From: CANDYO01 sp049653745
GTDB taxonomy: Bacteria; Pseudomonadota; Alphaproteobacteria; Rickettsiales; CANDYO01
Assembly (NCBI GenBank): GCA_049653745.1
Contig: JBASGW010000073.1
Span: forward strand, 1-64,000
DNA: 64,000 nt
Direction of reading: 5' to 3'
A program made the position numbers and the translations under genes. Under the pieces are notes generated by a model that worked only from the letters and a program-made list of their open reading frames with translations, was not told the DNA's origin and made no database searches. Every line of letters starts with the position of its first letter. The first letter of the stretch is position 1. Shown piece after piece: positions 35,501 through 42,812 of the stretch.

Positions 35501-36144
35501 ATAAAAATGGTTTCACAGCCTTACATTTGGCTGCGGCCAATGGCCATCTGCGATCAATAGCAAAATCAATTGAGCTAAAAGCTGATATAAATGCTAAAGA
35601 TAACCAGGGGCGAACAGCCTTACATTTAGCTACAGATAGTGGGCAGATGAAAGCTGTTTCTGCATTAATTAAATTAGGAGCTGATATAAATGCTAAGGAT
35701 ATTAATAATAAAACAGTTTTAGAGTTGGCCGCTGAAAAGGGGCAGATACAAGAAATAGTTGCTTCCTGTATGAATGGTAATAAAAACACACCTGATCTGA
35801 TTGTTAAACAAATTAATCAAGCTGGTGAGGATATCCAAAACAGTCCTGCAACTTGGATTCTAGTTGAGGAAATCATCAAAAAAACTCCTCCCAAAAAACG
35901 TGTTGAAGTGATTAGTGAGGCTTTAAAGTCAATAGATAATATTGTTATAAAAAATAAGTTACAAAGCTTTCTTCCTGCTCACGAGAGAGCCTTAGCTAGT
36001 GCTATGATTCCTGTTGCTGCGTGGCAAGCGGTGCGTGAAGCGGCCGAATTAATACAGGGCAATTCTAATGCTAATGTTTCCGATAGAAAGAGAGAGAATG
36101 CGAGCTCCTTGGAAAATCCATCTAAGAGGCAGCGAGAACTATAA
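32560..36144 (+). CDS. Giant ankyrin-repeat protein (candidate type IV effector)
   Basis: I start at ATG 32560 (1194 residues) because AGG lies ten bases upstream; the TTG six bases earlier is too close to it. Residues 1-505 form a non-repetitive helical region of unknown type. About 17 ankyrin repeats of 33 residues follow (roughly 507-1070), mostly with TALHLAAANG and LIELGADINAKDN consensus; one repeat has a 15-residue insertion. A helical segment and a basic C-terminus (DRKREN, PSKRQREL) end the protein. Ankyrin proteins bind partner proteins, often host ones, and several in rickettsiae are secreted by the type IV system. There is no signal peptide. Repeats 4-6 are nearly identical at DNA level. 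Confidence 0.88.
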   Translation: MKIKQNFKDIKKTEDIDQSALENYLSALYQNISSPQEQANVLINELGRLTGTNKFESLRDKLTQVVSPGETKLIIEEIKKTAEAICYKLGNNLVATPEKFKAEVKSATINACDAGALTNMQKMLYGMDNSLYVQKYDYIQNLANEYIRMHRLAGGVHGVNELIHEVSLDYNVMPPRDVHARYRNLSQNPNEDFQKNSKFKDYLDRHLSTREGVYSFAENVANSYLSNLPDAPENNQKFMVKTNEQESEQLEQIIAVSDSLNIPITSVIQYSEDGSEFEYKPDYMSIIKAAVMQDLTNQGMIEYEPLIVNERETIITYAPPRRELDEKGKTRVIYDTEGTSKSIETKNQIIESSDGWYLTETITDKMVPSKKILDTSELGGLTIDGENIEDYLHTHLKAPLAAGISFEDSLRVVIENNKNSVALSEPDIATELFLLSDQASTLRGILSSSELSSMTIVNIKKWQKFSNLIQSNSPDLLPYIARYGDNSMLDVYLNQQGNENIKQYRNKYNESLLHIAAGNGNQEIIPSLIEAGIDVSVKDDLEMTALHWAASYGKVEAIAKLIELGADINAKDNQGRAALHLAADNVKAEIIEKLVSLGADINTKNNSSNTALHVAAASGKVEVIVKLIELGADINAKSNKGNTALHVAAASGKVEVIVKLIELGADINAKSNEGNTALHVAAVSGKVESIVKLIELGADINAKDNEGKTALHRAAVSGKVEAIEKLLALGVDVNAKDKDGRTALHLAADNVKAGIIEKLVSLGADINAKDNEGRSALHLVAINKFNFDKHNDGFDYYSKMRDSMKKLIELGADINARDRDGYAALHLAAKMGNNNQMQILGALPNLTDIRDNEGRTALHLAALNEEALYTLYQLKIDINAKDNEGETALHLVAANGKLLAITKLFELGADINAKDNNERTALHLAAANGQIKAITSLIKKEAVNIKDKDGRTALHLAAANGREQAIEKLIVFYSYNIKDTDKNGFTALHLAAANGHLRSIAKSIELKADINAKDNQGRTALHLATDSGQMKAVSALIKLGADINAKDINNKTVLELAAEKGQIQEIVASCMNGNKNTPDLIVKQINQAGEDIQNSPATWILVEEIIKKTPPKKRVEVISEALKSIDNIVIKNKLQSFLPAHERALASAMIPVAAWQAVREAAELIQGNSNANVSDRKRENASSLENPSKRQREL
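34382..34678 (+). repeat. Three tandem 99-bp near-identical repeats inside the ankyrin gene
   Basis: Units start at 34382, 34481 and 34580, each encoding one 33-residue ankyrin repeat. Units 1 and 2 differ at two of 99 bases, and unit 3 differs from unit 2 at about eight. A longer-range copy of about 70 bases, with one mismatch, starts near 34298 and recurs 495 bases (five repeats) downstream. Confidence 0.92.
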
Positions 36145-36214
36145 AGATTAATCAGCTAAAGTTAGAAAAATTCTTATGATAATGTTTTAAGATAACGAAG
36201 AAATTTTATAAATC

Positions 36215-36242
36215 TTGACAAGCTGGCAATATTTTGTAGTTT
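36215..36242 (+). promoter_or_regulatory. Candidate tRNA-Pro promoter
   Basis: A perfect TTGACA (36215-36220), 16 bases and TAGTTT (36237-36242) place the expected start about five bases before the tRNA. The -35 is exact; the -10 matches at three of six positions. Confidence 0.55.
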
Positions 36243-36253
36243 TATTTAATATT

Positions 36254-36330
36254 CGGAGCGTAGCGCAGCTCGGTAGCGCACTAGACTGGGGGTCTAGGGG
36301 TCGCTGGTTCAAATCCAGTCGTTCCGACCA
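36254..36330 (+). tRNA. tRNA-Pro (anticodon GGG)
   Basis: The acceptor stem CGGAGCG/CGTTCCG, the D arm with GCGCAGCTCGGTAGCGC, the anticodon stem CTAGA/TCTAG with loop CTGGGGG, and the T arm CTGGTTCAAATCCAG are all present. The anticodon GGG reads CCC and CCU. The CCA end is encoded (36328-36330). Confidence 0.96.
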
Positions 36331-36355
36331 TTTTTATTTTATCTAGGTTCTGTTG

Positions 36356-37045
36356 ATGAGTCTTTTATTTAAGCGGATTGTTTCGTTCGCTAGAAAACGC
36401 AGTAATAATCCTAAAAAGGAATCTGAAGTATTAAGCCAATTATTGCCTAGTTTTTCTGCTATAGTTCCTGAAGACGGTGGTGTGTTAGAAAAACTTAGTG
36501 ATGTTTTTTCTCAAGATAGTAATCAAAACAACTTTAAATCATATGTGTTGGAAATAGGTTTTGGTTCAGGAGAGAATATTTTAGAAAGAGCTATAGATGA
36601 TCCTGATATTGGATTTATAGGATGTGAAGTATTTACCGGTGGAGTAGTGAAATTACTTGAATGTATTGATGAAAACCAAGTAAAAAATATTAGAATATGG
36701 CATGATGACGCTTTGGAATTGATAGCTCGTTTGCCTCTTGATAGTTTGAAATTAGTTTATATTCTGCATCCAGATCCTTGGCCAAAACAAAAACATAAAA
36801 AAAGAAGATTAATTAACGCTGAATTCTTAAAGCTAATTACTTCAAAAATTATGCCTAATGGCGACTTGCTTATTATAACTGATCATAAAGATTATGCTAA
36901 GCATATTAATCAGACTGTTAAGGAAGTTGAAGATATTTTAATCCGCAAACATAGCAATTATCCTGAAATTACCAAAACTAAATATCGCCTTAAAGCAGAA
37001 GCGATTGGAATGGATTCTGAATATTTTTATTTGGTTAAAAAATAG
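36356..37045 (+). CDS. trmB: tRNA (guanine-N7-)-methyltransferase
   Basis: I choose ATG 36356 (229 residues) over the TTG three bases earlier; AGG lies about ten bases upstream. The Rossmann-type methyltransferase shows EIGFGSGENI for SAM binding, GCEVFTGGVVKLL, and the TrmB signature HPDPWPKQKHKKRRLI. It makes m7G46 in tRNA variable loops. It starts 25 bases after tRNA-Pro and is followed by tsaD after one base, so it forms a tRNA-modification unit. Confidence 0.96.
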   Translation: MSLLFKRIVSFARKRSNNPKKESEVLSQLLPSFSAIVPEDGGVLEKLSDVFSQDSNQNNFKSYVLEIGFGSGENILERAIDDPDIGFIGCEVFTGGVVKLLECIDENQVKNIRIWHDDALELIARLPLDSLKLVYILHPDPWPKQKHKKRRLINAEFLKLITSKIMPNGDLLIITDHKDYAKHINQTVKEVEDILIRKHSNYPEITKTKYRLKAEAIGMDSEYFYLVKK

Positions 37046-37046
37046 T

Positions 37047-38060
37047 ATGAAAATTTTAGGTATTGAAACTAGTTGTGATGAAACTTCAGCAAGTGTTGTA
37101 ACTGATTCAAAACAAATTTTATCTAATATAATTATAAGTCAGATAGCAGAGCATAAAGAGTTTGGTGGGGTCGTGCCAGAAATTGCTTCAAGAGCCCATT
37201 TAAGTTATTTGCAAGAAGTGGTGATCAACTCCATGAAAGAAGCTAGCTTAAGTTATGAAGATTTAGATGCTATAGCGGTGACTGCTGGCCCTGGTTTAGT
37301 TGGTGGGTTGTTAGTTGGAATAACCTTTGCTCAAGGGTTGAGCTATATTATTAAAAAGCCAGTTATAGCAATTAATCATTTAGAAGGGCATGCATTAACC
37401 GCAAGATTAACTAATGAAGTTCAGTTCCCTTATTTAACTTTATTAGTTTCTGGTGGACATTGCCAAATTTTGATTGTTGAAAATGTGGGTATTTATCATA
37501 AATTGGGAGGGACATTAGATGATGCTGTGGGAGAGTCTTTTGATAAAGTCGCTAAAATGTTGGGTCTTGATTATCCTGGTGGTCCGGTAGTTGAAAGGAT
37601 GGCAATTGATGGTGATCAAAAGCGTTATGTTTTTCCACAGGCAATGAAAGGAAGGAATGGTTGTGACTTTTCTTTTTCAGGATTAAAAACAGCTGTGAGG
37701 CAGGTTATAGCTAAGACAGAACTTACCGAAAAAAATATATCTGATTTATGTGCGTCGTTTCAGTATACAGTAAGTGAAATTTTAATTGATAGAGTTAATA
37801 ATGCAGTTAATATAGCTAAAAAATCTCATCCCCAAATTAAGCAATTAGTTATAGCCGGAGGTGTGGCAGCTAATCAATATCTCTTTAAAAAATTGCAAAG
37901 TGAGATGATCGCTCATGATCTTCAAGTCATTGCGCCACCAATTAAGTTATGTACAGATAATGCAGCTATGATAGCTTGGGCTGGGGTTGAGAGGATGAGT
38001 TTAGGTCTTATAAACACTCCTGTAATGGTTCACCCAAGATGGCCACTTGGATCAAATTAG
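37047..38060 (+). CDS. tsaD: tRNA N6-threonylcarbamoyladenosine transferase subunit TsaD
   Basis: The frame opens upstream inside trmB, but the conserved N-terminus MKILGIETSCDETSASVV starts at ATG 37047, giving 337 residues. The metal-binding HLEGH, the LVSGGHCQ loop and GGTLDDAVGESFDKVAKML are intact, as are the C-terminal IAGGVAANQYL and CTDNAAMIAW. It transfers threonylcarbamoyl to A37 of ANN-reading tRNAs, together with TsaB and TsaE, which are elsewhere. It is translationally coupled to trmB, with a one-base gap. Confidence 0.97.
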   Translation: MKILGIETSCDETSASVVTDSKQILSNIIISQIAEHKEFGGVVPEIASRAHLSYLQEVVINSMKEASLSYEDLDAIAVTAGPGLVGGLLVGITFAQGLSYIIKKPVIAINHLEGHALTARLTNEVQFPYLTLLVSGGHCQILIVENVGIYHKLGGTLDDAVGESFDKVAKMLGLDYPGGPVVERMAIDGDQKRYVFPQAMKGRNGCDFSFSGLKTAVRQVIAKTELTEKNISDLCASFQYTVSEILIDRVNNAVNIAKKSHPQIKQLVIAGGVAANQYLFKKLQSEMIAHDLQVIAPPIKLCTDNAAMIAWAGVERMSLGLINTPVMVHPRWPLGSN

Positions 38061-38125
38061 TCTTTAATCTGATTTTGAAGGGTATATTAGAATGTTGGGC
38101 AATAAAAATAACAAATGTAAGAAGA

Positions 38126-38158
38126 AATCCTTGGGCATAATATTGATACCCAAGGATT
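38126..38158. terminator. Hairpin between convergent tsaD and phasin gene
   Basis: AATCCTTGGG (38126-38135) pairs perfectly with CCCAAGGATT (38149-38158) across a 13-base loop. It lies between two convergent stop codons. T runs are poor on both sides. Confidence 0.65.
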
Positions 38159-38170
38159 GTAAAATGTGGC

Positions 38171-38800
38171 TTATTTTTTTGAATGGTTGGTTTTGCTAGC
38201 GCTAGACTTTTCTTCAGAGCTATAATGTTTTTTGTTATGAGATTTGCACCCTAATTGTTCAGCCATTTTTTTGCTTGCGGCTTCAAAAATTTCTAAGTTT
38301 GCTTTAGTATACATTTCTGCCAATTCTTTAAAATCTGCAACCATAGCTTCAAAGCTGGCACGAACAAACTCTTCTTGAGATTCCATATTAGACTTATGGT
38401 CTCCTGAGTGGTTAAAGTTTTGCATAAGCTTATATAATTCTTCGGTGTGCTTTTGAGTGATTTCTGCTTGTCTACGCATCATTGCTTGAGAATTTTCTAA
38501 TGAAAGATGACTTAAGTCAGCAAAAACTTCTGCTCCCTTTATATTTTTCATAAAGTTTAAAGGATTTTCCTGGTTAGTTTCATTAGAAGGGGTAAAAAGC
38601 TTCATCCAGGGCATATTTTCTGCCATCTTGGTGTAAGCTTCCATCCATTGATTACTAGGTGAATTAAAATCAAACCCTTTATGAAGATTATTGGTGTGGC
38701 TTTTAAATGTTTCAGAGGCTTGGCTCCAAACATTTGTATGATTTTCCATGGATTTTTTAAACATGTCCATTGCTGGGTGATTCATAAAATTATTCATCAT
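38171..38800 (-). CDS. Phasin family protein
   Basis: This 209-residue hydrophilic helical protein begins with a Met/Asn-rich N-terminus. The central and C-terminal helices (about 95-185) have the Phasin_2 pattern: SLENSQAMMRRQAEITQKHT, EFVRASFEAMVADFKELAEM and NLEIFEAASKKMAEQLG. Phasins coat polyhydroxybutyrate granules and prevent their coalescence. No PHA synthase, PhaA or PhaB is in the window. The C-terminus is Lys/Ser-rich. It is transcribed alone; the ATG at 38800 follows a clear AAAGGAGCAC ribosome-binding site. Confidence 0.8.
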   Translation of the reverse strand: MMNNFMNHPAMDMFKKSMENHTNVWSQASETFKSHTNNLHKGFDFNSPSNQWMEAYTKMAENMPWMKLFTPSNETNQENPLNFMKNIKGAEVFADLSHLSLENSQAMMRRQAEITQKHTEELYKLMQNFNHSGDHKSNMESQEEFVRASFEAMVADFKELAEMYTKANLEIFEAASKKMAEQLGCKSHNKKHYSSEEKSSASKTNHSKK

Positions 38801-39150
38801 TTATAGTGCTCCTTTAGTGAATTATAAATTTTTATTAAAACTCTATCGATATTAATATATTTTGTACTATAAAGCAATAAATATTGCATTATGTTCAACT
38901 AATACTCTCTGAAATCAATGATTTTAGATTTCATTATTGGTCAATGAGGTGTTTTTTTGAGTTAAGGCTGAACTTACTTCCCCCAAATGCTCCTATTGCA
39001 GATGCAACTAGTTGGCCTTATTTTGTTCCTTTTGTGCTAGAATAAAATTGATTCTATCTATTGAAGCAAGATATCCATTTGCTCCTTGACTTTAATTGGC
39101 TTCTAACCTATTAAAATAGTTAGTATTTATTTATAGGAGCGATAAAAAAA
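38801..39150. other. Intergenic region between divergent phasin and pseudouridine synthase genes
   Basis: No intact gene. It contains the promoter listed for the pseudouridine synthase and the phasin upstream region. One minus-strand frame reads GQLVASAIGAFGGSK and ends after 27 codons without a start; it may be a gene remnant, but I cannot identify it. Confidence 0.4.
39086..39114 (+). promoter_or_regulatory. Promoter of the pseudouridine synthase gene
   Basis: TTGACT (39086-39091), exactly 17 bases, then TATTAA (39109-39114). The expected RNA start is near 39121, followed by an AGGAG ribosome-binding site at 39134-39138. Confidence 0.6.
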
Positions 39151-39864
39151 TTGCTTGAAAAAGAAGAGCGAATTGCCAAATTAATTGCCAGAAGCGGAGC
39201 TTGTTCTAGGCGCGATGCTGAAAAACTTATTGAAGAGCAAAGAGTTACATATAAAGGCAAAATTATAGATTCTCCAGCAATGAAATTTTTTGGTCTAGAT
39301 GATATAAAAATTGATGGGCAAACTTTACGACTTTCTGCATCTAGGTTATGGCTTTATCATAAGCCTGTTGGTCTGGTGGTGTCTCATAATGATGAGCAAG
39401 GAAGAGAAACTATATTTGATTATATACCTCTTAAAGAGCGTGTTATTTCTATAGGTAGATTAGATAAAAATACATCTGGTCTCTTGCTTTTAACGAATGA
39501 CGGTTCTTTAGCTAGGAAGTTAGAATTACCCGAAAATAACTTTAAAAGAACTTATTTAGTTAGAGTTTTTGGTGATTTGAATTTTCCTCAGCTGCAAAAA
39601 TATCTTGCTCAAGGGGTGGTTATTGATGGGGTTCATTATCGCCCTATTAAAATTAAGTTAGAGCAAAGTGGAGAAAATAATCACTGGATTCAGCTTACAA
39701 TTACTGAAGGCAAGAACCGAGAGATTCGAAAAATTTTAAATTATTTTGATTTAGGAATTAGTAAATTAACAAGAATTGCCTATGGTCCTTTTGCGTTAGG
39801 AGATCTTAAAATAGGATCTGTGGTTGAAATGCATGATTGGCAGACGCTACTTAACTCAGACTAA
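39151..39864 (+). CDS. 16S/23S rRNA pseudouridine synthase, RsuA/RluB family
   Basis: The 237-residue product has an S4 RNA-binding domain (about 5-60, ERIAKLIARSGACSRRDAE) and a catalytic domain with Asp105 in GRLDKNTSGLLLLTNDG, LYHKPVGLVVSH and EGKNREIRKIL. The start is TTG 39151: the S4 domain begins at once, an AGGAG is 12 bases upstream, and no ATG fits. Alphaproteobacterial members usually modify the 23S site handled by RluB in E. coli, but RsuA specificity cannot be excluded. It follows a recognisable promoter. Confidence 0.92.
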   Translation: MLEKEERIAKLIARSGACSRRDAEKLIEEQRVTYKGKIIDSPAMKFFGLDDIKIDGQTLRLSASRLWLYHKPVGLVVSHNDEQGRETIFDYIPLKERVISIGRLDKNTSGLLLLTNDGSLARKLELPENNFKRTYLVRVFGDLNFPQLQKYLAQGVVIDGVHYRPIKIKLEQSGENNHWIQLTITEGKNREIRKILNYFDLGISKLTRIAYGPFALGDLKIGSVVEMHDWQTLLNSD

Positions 39865-39960
39865 AGCCATAATATTAAGCATTCATACTTATAATTTGAC
39901 TATAGATTCTTAAAAAGATAATCTTATTAATTATATCTATTTAAGTTAAGTAATAAAGAA

Positions 39961-40593
39961 ATGAAACCATATGTAATAACTGTGGCTCAACAAAAAGGTG
40001 GCAGTGGCAAATCAACCATAGCGGTTCATTTAGCTATTGCTCTTACTAAGTTGGGTAACAAAGTTGCTTTAATTGATACGGATCCTCAGAAAACAACATC
40101 TCATTGGTTTAACTTAAGAAAAGAGATGACATTTGAGTGTAAATACCCAGTTGAGTCTTACATAAGCACGGGGTGGAAAGTGGCTAACGAAATTAGCCGT
40201 TTAAATCACGTGAATATTATTATCATTGATAGCCCTCCTCATATGGAAACTGAAAATAAAGCAGCAATACGTTCGGCGGATTTAGTTTTAATTCCTTGTC
40301 AGCCTTCACCAAATGATTTATGGGCCACTAATTCTACTTTAGAAACCGTAGCTAAAGAAAATAAAAATAAGGTATTAATTTTAAATCGCTGTCCACATCA
40401 AAGTAAATTATTAAAGCAAATAGAAGATTATTTTCCTCAAGATTTAACTAAGTATACTATTGGAAATAGAGTGGCATTTGCAGGGGCTATGATGAAAGGA
40501 TTGACTTCTATAGAAACTGAGCCTCATTCGGTGGCTACTAATGAAGTTATGCAAATTGCAGAAAATTTATTTAACGCTTTTATTAAGAAGTGA
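39961..40593 (+). CDS. ParA-family ATPase
   Basis: The 210-residue product has the deviant Walker A QKGGSGKST (11-19), a switch I LIDTDPQKTTSHWF and Walker B IIIIDSPP. This is a short, N-terminally minimal ParA/MinD-like protein with no DNA-binding extension and no ParB gene beside it, so it is not the main chromosome-partition ParA. Orphan ParA proteins position other cargo, and similar stand-alone genes occur in rickettsiae. It overlaps the YihY gene by four bases, suggesting translational coupling. Confidence 0.88.
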   Translation: MKPYVITVAQQKGGSGKSTIAVHLAIALTKLGNKVALIDTDPQKTTSHWFNLRKEMTFECKYPVESYISTGWKVANEISRLNHVNIIIIDSPPHMETENKAAIRSADLVLIPCQPSPNDLWATNSTLETVAKENKNKVLILNRCPHQSKLLKQIEDYFPQDLTKYTIGNRVAFAGAMMKGLTSIETEPHSVATNEVMQIAENLFNAFIKK

Positions 40594-41489
40594 TATATAA
40601 AAAGATGCAAAAAATTATAAAAATAATTAGATATATTATAGATCTTAATACTAAAGCCATTACTAACCTCATTAATCATGATGGCGTTGAGCATGCTGGC
40701 TATATGGCTTTTATTAGCCTTTTGTCGTTCTTTCCTTTTTTAATTTTTATTATGTCATTTTCAAGTTTTATTGGAAATTCAGAATATGGTAAAGAGGTCC
40801 TTTCTCTTTTATTAGATAACATGCCAGCTTATTTAAGCAGCACTTTACAAAATCGTGTAGAAGAAATTGTTTCTGGCCCTCCTAGAGGTTTGCTCACTTT
40901 ATCTATTGTGGGTGTGATTTGGACTTCATCTTCTGCTCTAGAGGGGCTTAGAACAATACTAAATAAAATTTATCATGTTAAAACTCCTCCTACTTATATT
41001 TTAAGAAGGTCTCTAAGTATTTTGCAGTTTTTTATTATTACTTTAATTATAGTTTTTAGTATGTTTTTATTGGTATTTCTGCCGATAATTTTTCAGAAAA
41101 TAAGTGCTATAAGTTATTTTCAGCCTATTCTTGAAGTAAAAAATTTACTCCAAAATAATATGCTGAATCCCATTTGGGATAATGTTAGATATCTAACTTT
41201 TGTTATTACTCTTTTTGTTAGTGTAATGATTTTGTATCATATGATTCCCAATGTTAAATTAAGTGTTAGATCTCTTATTCCTGGGGCAATATTGGTTAGT
41301 TTGGGTTGGATTTGTGGAGGCTCTCTTTTATCTGCTTATGTCTATGAATTTTCTCAAGTAAATATTGTTTATGGAAGCTTGGCTGGGTTTATAATAACGC
41401 TAATATTCTTTTATATAATTCATATTATTTTTATTTATGGTGCTGAGGTTAATTATTTGCTCCTTCAAAAAAAGAATAAAGCTATTTGA
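40590..41489 (+). CDS. YihY/BrkB family membrane protein
   Basis: The 299-residue inner-membrane protein has about six helices and the family stretches HAGYMAFISLLSFFPFLIF (36-54), GVIWTSSSALEGLRTILNKI, YHMIPNVKLSVRSLIPGA and a final FIYGAEVNYLL. The family was once annotated as RNase BN, which is no longer accepted; a transport or envelope role is likely. GTG 40590 overlaps the parA stop, and ATG 40605 is an alternative start that would shorten it by five residues. Confidence 0.88.
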   Translation: MIYKKMQKIIKIIRYIIDLNTKAITNLINHDGVEHAGYMAFISLLSFFPFLIFIMSFSSFIGNSEYGKEVLSLLLDNMPAYLSSTLQNRVEEIVSGPPRGLLTLSIVGVIWTSSSALEGLRTILNKIYHVKTPPTYILRRSLSILQFFIITLIIVFSMFLLVFLPIIFQKISAISYFQPILEVKNLLQNNMLNPIWDNVRYLTFVITLFVSVMILYHMIPNVKLSVRSLIPGAILVSLGWICGGSLLSAYVYEFSQVNIVYGSLAGFIITLIFFYIIHIIFIYGAEVNYLLLQKKNKAI

Positions 41490-41494
41490 TTATT

Positions 41495-42646
41495 TTATAG
41501 TATTAAATCCATTTCTAGTTGGTCTGCTAACTTTATTAATCCAGAATTATTAAATTCTATGGAAGTTATATTTTCTTCTTTGAGCGCTAAAATAGATTCC
41601 GCATAAATAGATTCAATTTGCTTTGATGATGGAAAAATATCGAAGTTTTTAGTCAGAATCAATTCTTGCGCAGCCTCTAATGGTTTTGTGCTTAGGTGCA
41701 TCATACCTTGTTCTTGAAAATAATAAGCAAGTTCTAGAGGGGCGGATATTATAGACTTAACTTCAGGAGTTTTGCAATCCATCATATCTTTATGCATTGA
41801 AGAAAAATGCAGTTTTGAAATATTTGCTAGTTTAAAAGTGTCATAATTGCGTAAGTTATGTATTCCGAGGTTTTGAGCTAAATTATTAACAAATTTGATT
41901 ACATACAAAATATAATTTTGATTTTCTTTGGCCTCAAATACATAGCCATTGGTTTGATTAAGAAGGGCTGACATCACATTTATTGATAAAGCAAATTGTA
42001 GTTTTTCTAATATTGCTTTGCTAATATTTTTATTATAATTGCTATTAATATTAGCTTTATCAAATATTTGATTAATTAGTTCTAGTGATTCTTCATTAGT
42101 AAATTGACTGCCAACATCAACTTTAATTTTACTTAATGGGGTGGTAATCTTTACCACAGCTGGTGATTCGAGATGCGATCCCATTAAAGGAATAATAGTT
42201 ATGATGTTTCTGCTAGATAATATTTGATTAATTTCGCCTTCGGGATCTATAGTTTGGAGATGAGTTTTATTAGCTAGAGATGTGTATTTTAAGAAATAAA
42301 AAGGTATCCCATTACTAATAAAGCCAATCATAGAATGTTCATCAGTTAAATTAACTATTTGCTTAGCAATTTCTAAATTGAAATCAGTTTGTTTTAAACT
42401 CACAATTAATAAATCTTGTTTTGTTACTAAAGAGGAATAATTATATGCGCCAATGTAAGTGAAATTCAGGTTGGGAGTAAAATAGATGCCATTATCTGTT
42501 TTGAGAGTTAAGCCAGATTCACTTATTTGCTGTAAGTTTTTGCTATGCTCTTTGCCTACAATTGAAACTTGATTGCCAGCAGCTGCAAGATTATAAGCGA
42601 AATATGATCCAATCGCTCCAGTTCCGCCAATGATAGTTATAAGCAT
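41495..42646 (-). CDS. 2-dehydropantoate 2-reductase-like protein (PanE/ApbA family)
   Basis: The 383-residue product has an N-terminal NADP-binding Rossmann domain, GGTGAIGSYF (7-16), with LLIVSLKQTD and FISNGIPFYFL corresponding to the family's Lys and NGI regions. An all-helical C-terminal domain follows. It is about 80 residues longer than typical PanE. In the absence of other pantothenate genes nearby, the substrate is uncertain; it may be a different 2-oxo acid reductase. It converges with the yihY gene (five bases apart) and diverges from acnA. Confidence 0.75.
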   Translation of the reverse strand: MLITIIGGTGAIGSYFAYNLAAAGNQVSIVGKEHSKNLQQISESGLTLKTDNGIYFTPNLNFTYIGAYNYSSLVTKQDLLIVSLKQTDFNLEIAKQIVNLTDEHSMIGFISNGIPFYFLKYTSLANKTHLQTIDPEGEINQILSSRNIITIIPLMGSHLESPAVVKITTPLSKIKVDVGSQFTNEESLELINQIFDKANINSNYNKNISKAILEKLQFALSINVMSALLNQTNGYVFEAKENQNYILYVIKFVNNLAQNLGIHNLRNYDTFKLANISKLHFSSMHKDMMDCKTPEVKSIISAPLELAYYFQEQGMMHLSTKPLEAAQELILTKNFDIFPSSKQIESIYAESILALKEENITSIEFNNSGLIKLADQLEMDLIL

Positions 42647-42812
42647 ATTATTTTGTATAGCAGGATATTAGCAATATTAAAGATTATTAATATCTAAGAC
42701 CCATTTGTCAATTTTAAATTATGCTTGAAATAATTAATATTTTATTGGTAGGAAAAAAATGTTACTATTAGTTATATTGAGGTGTTTAAAGCTATTAAAA
42801 GGATATATGTAA

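Noticed and set aside
37005..37046. Longer N-terminus for TsaD overlapping trmB
   Set aside because: The conserved TsaD start MKILGIETSC begins at 37047; the extra residues are only the trmB end read in another frame.
38920..39020. A 27-codon minus-strand peptide in the phasin upstream region
   Set aside because: It lacks a start codon and is too short to identify; at most a remnant.
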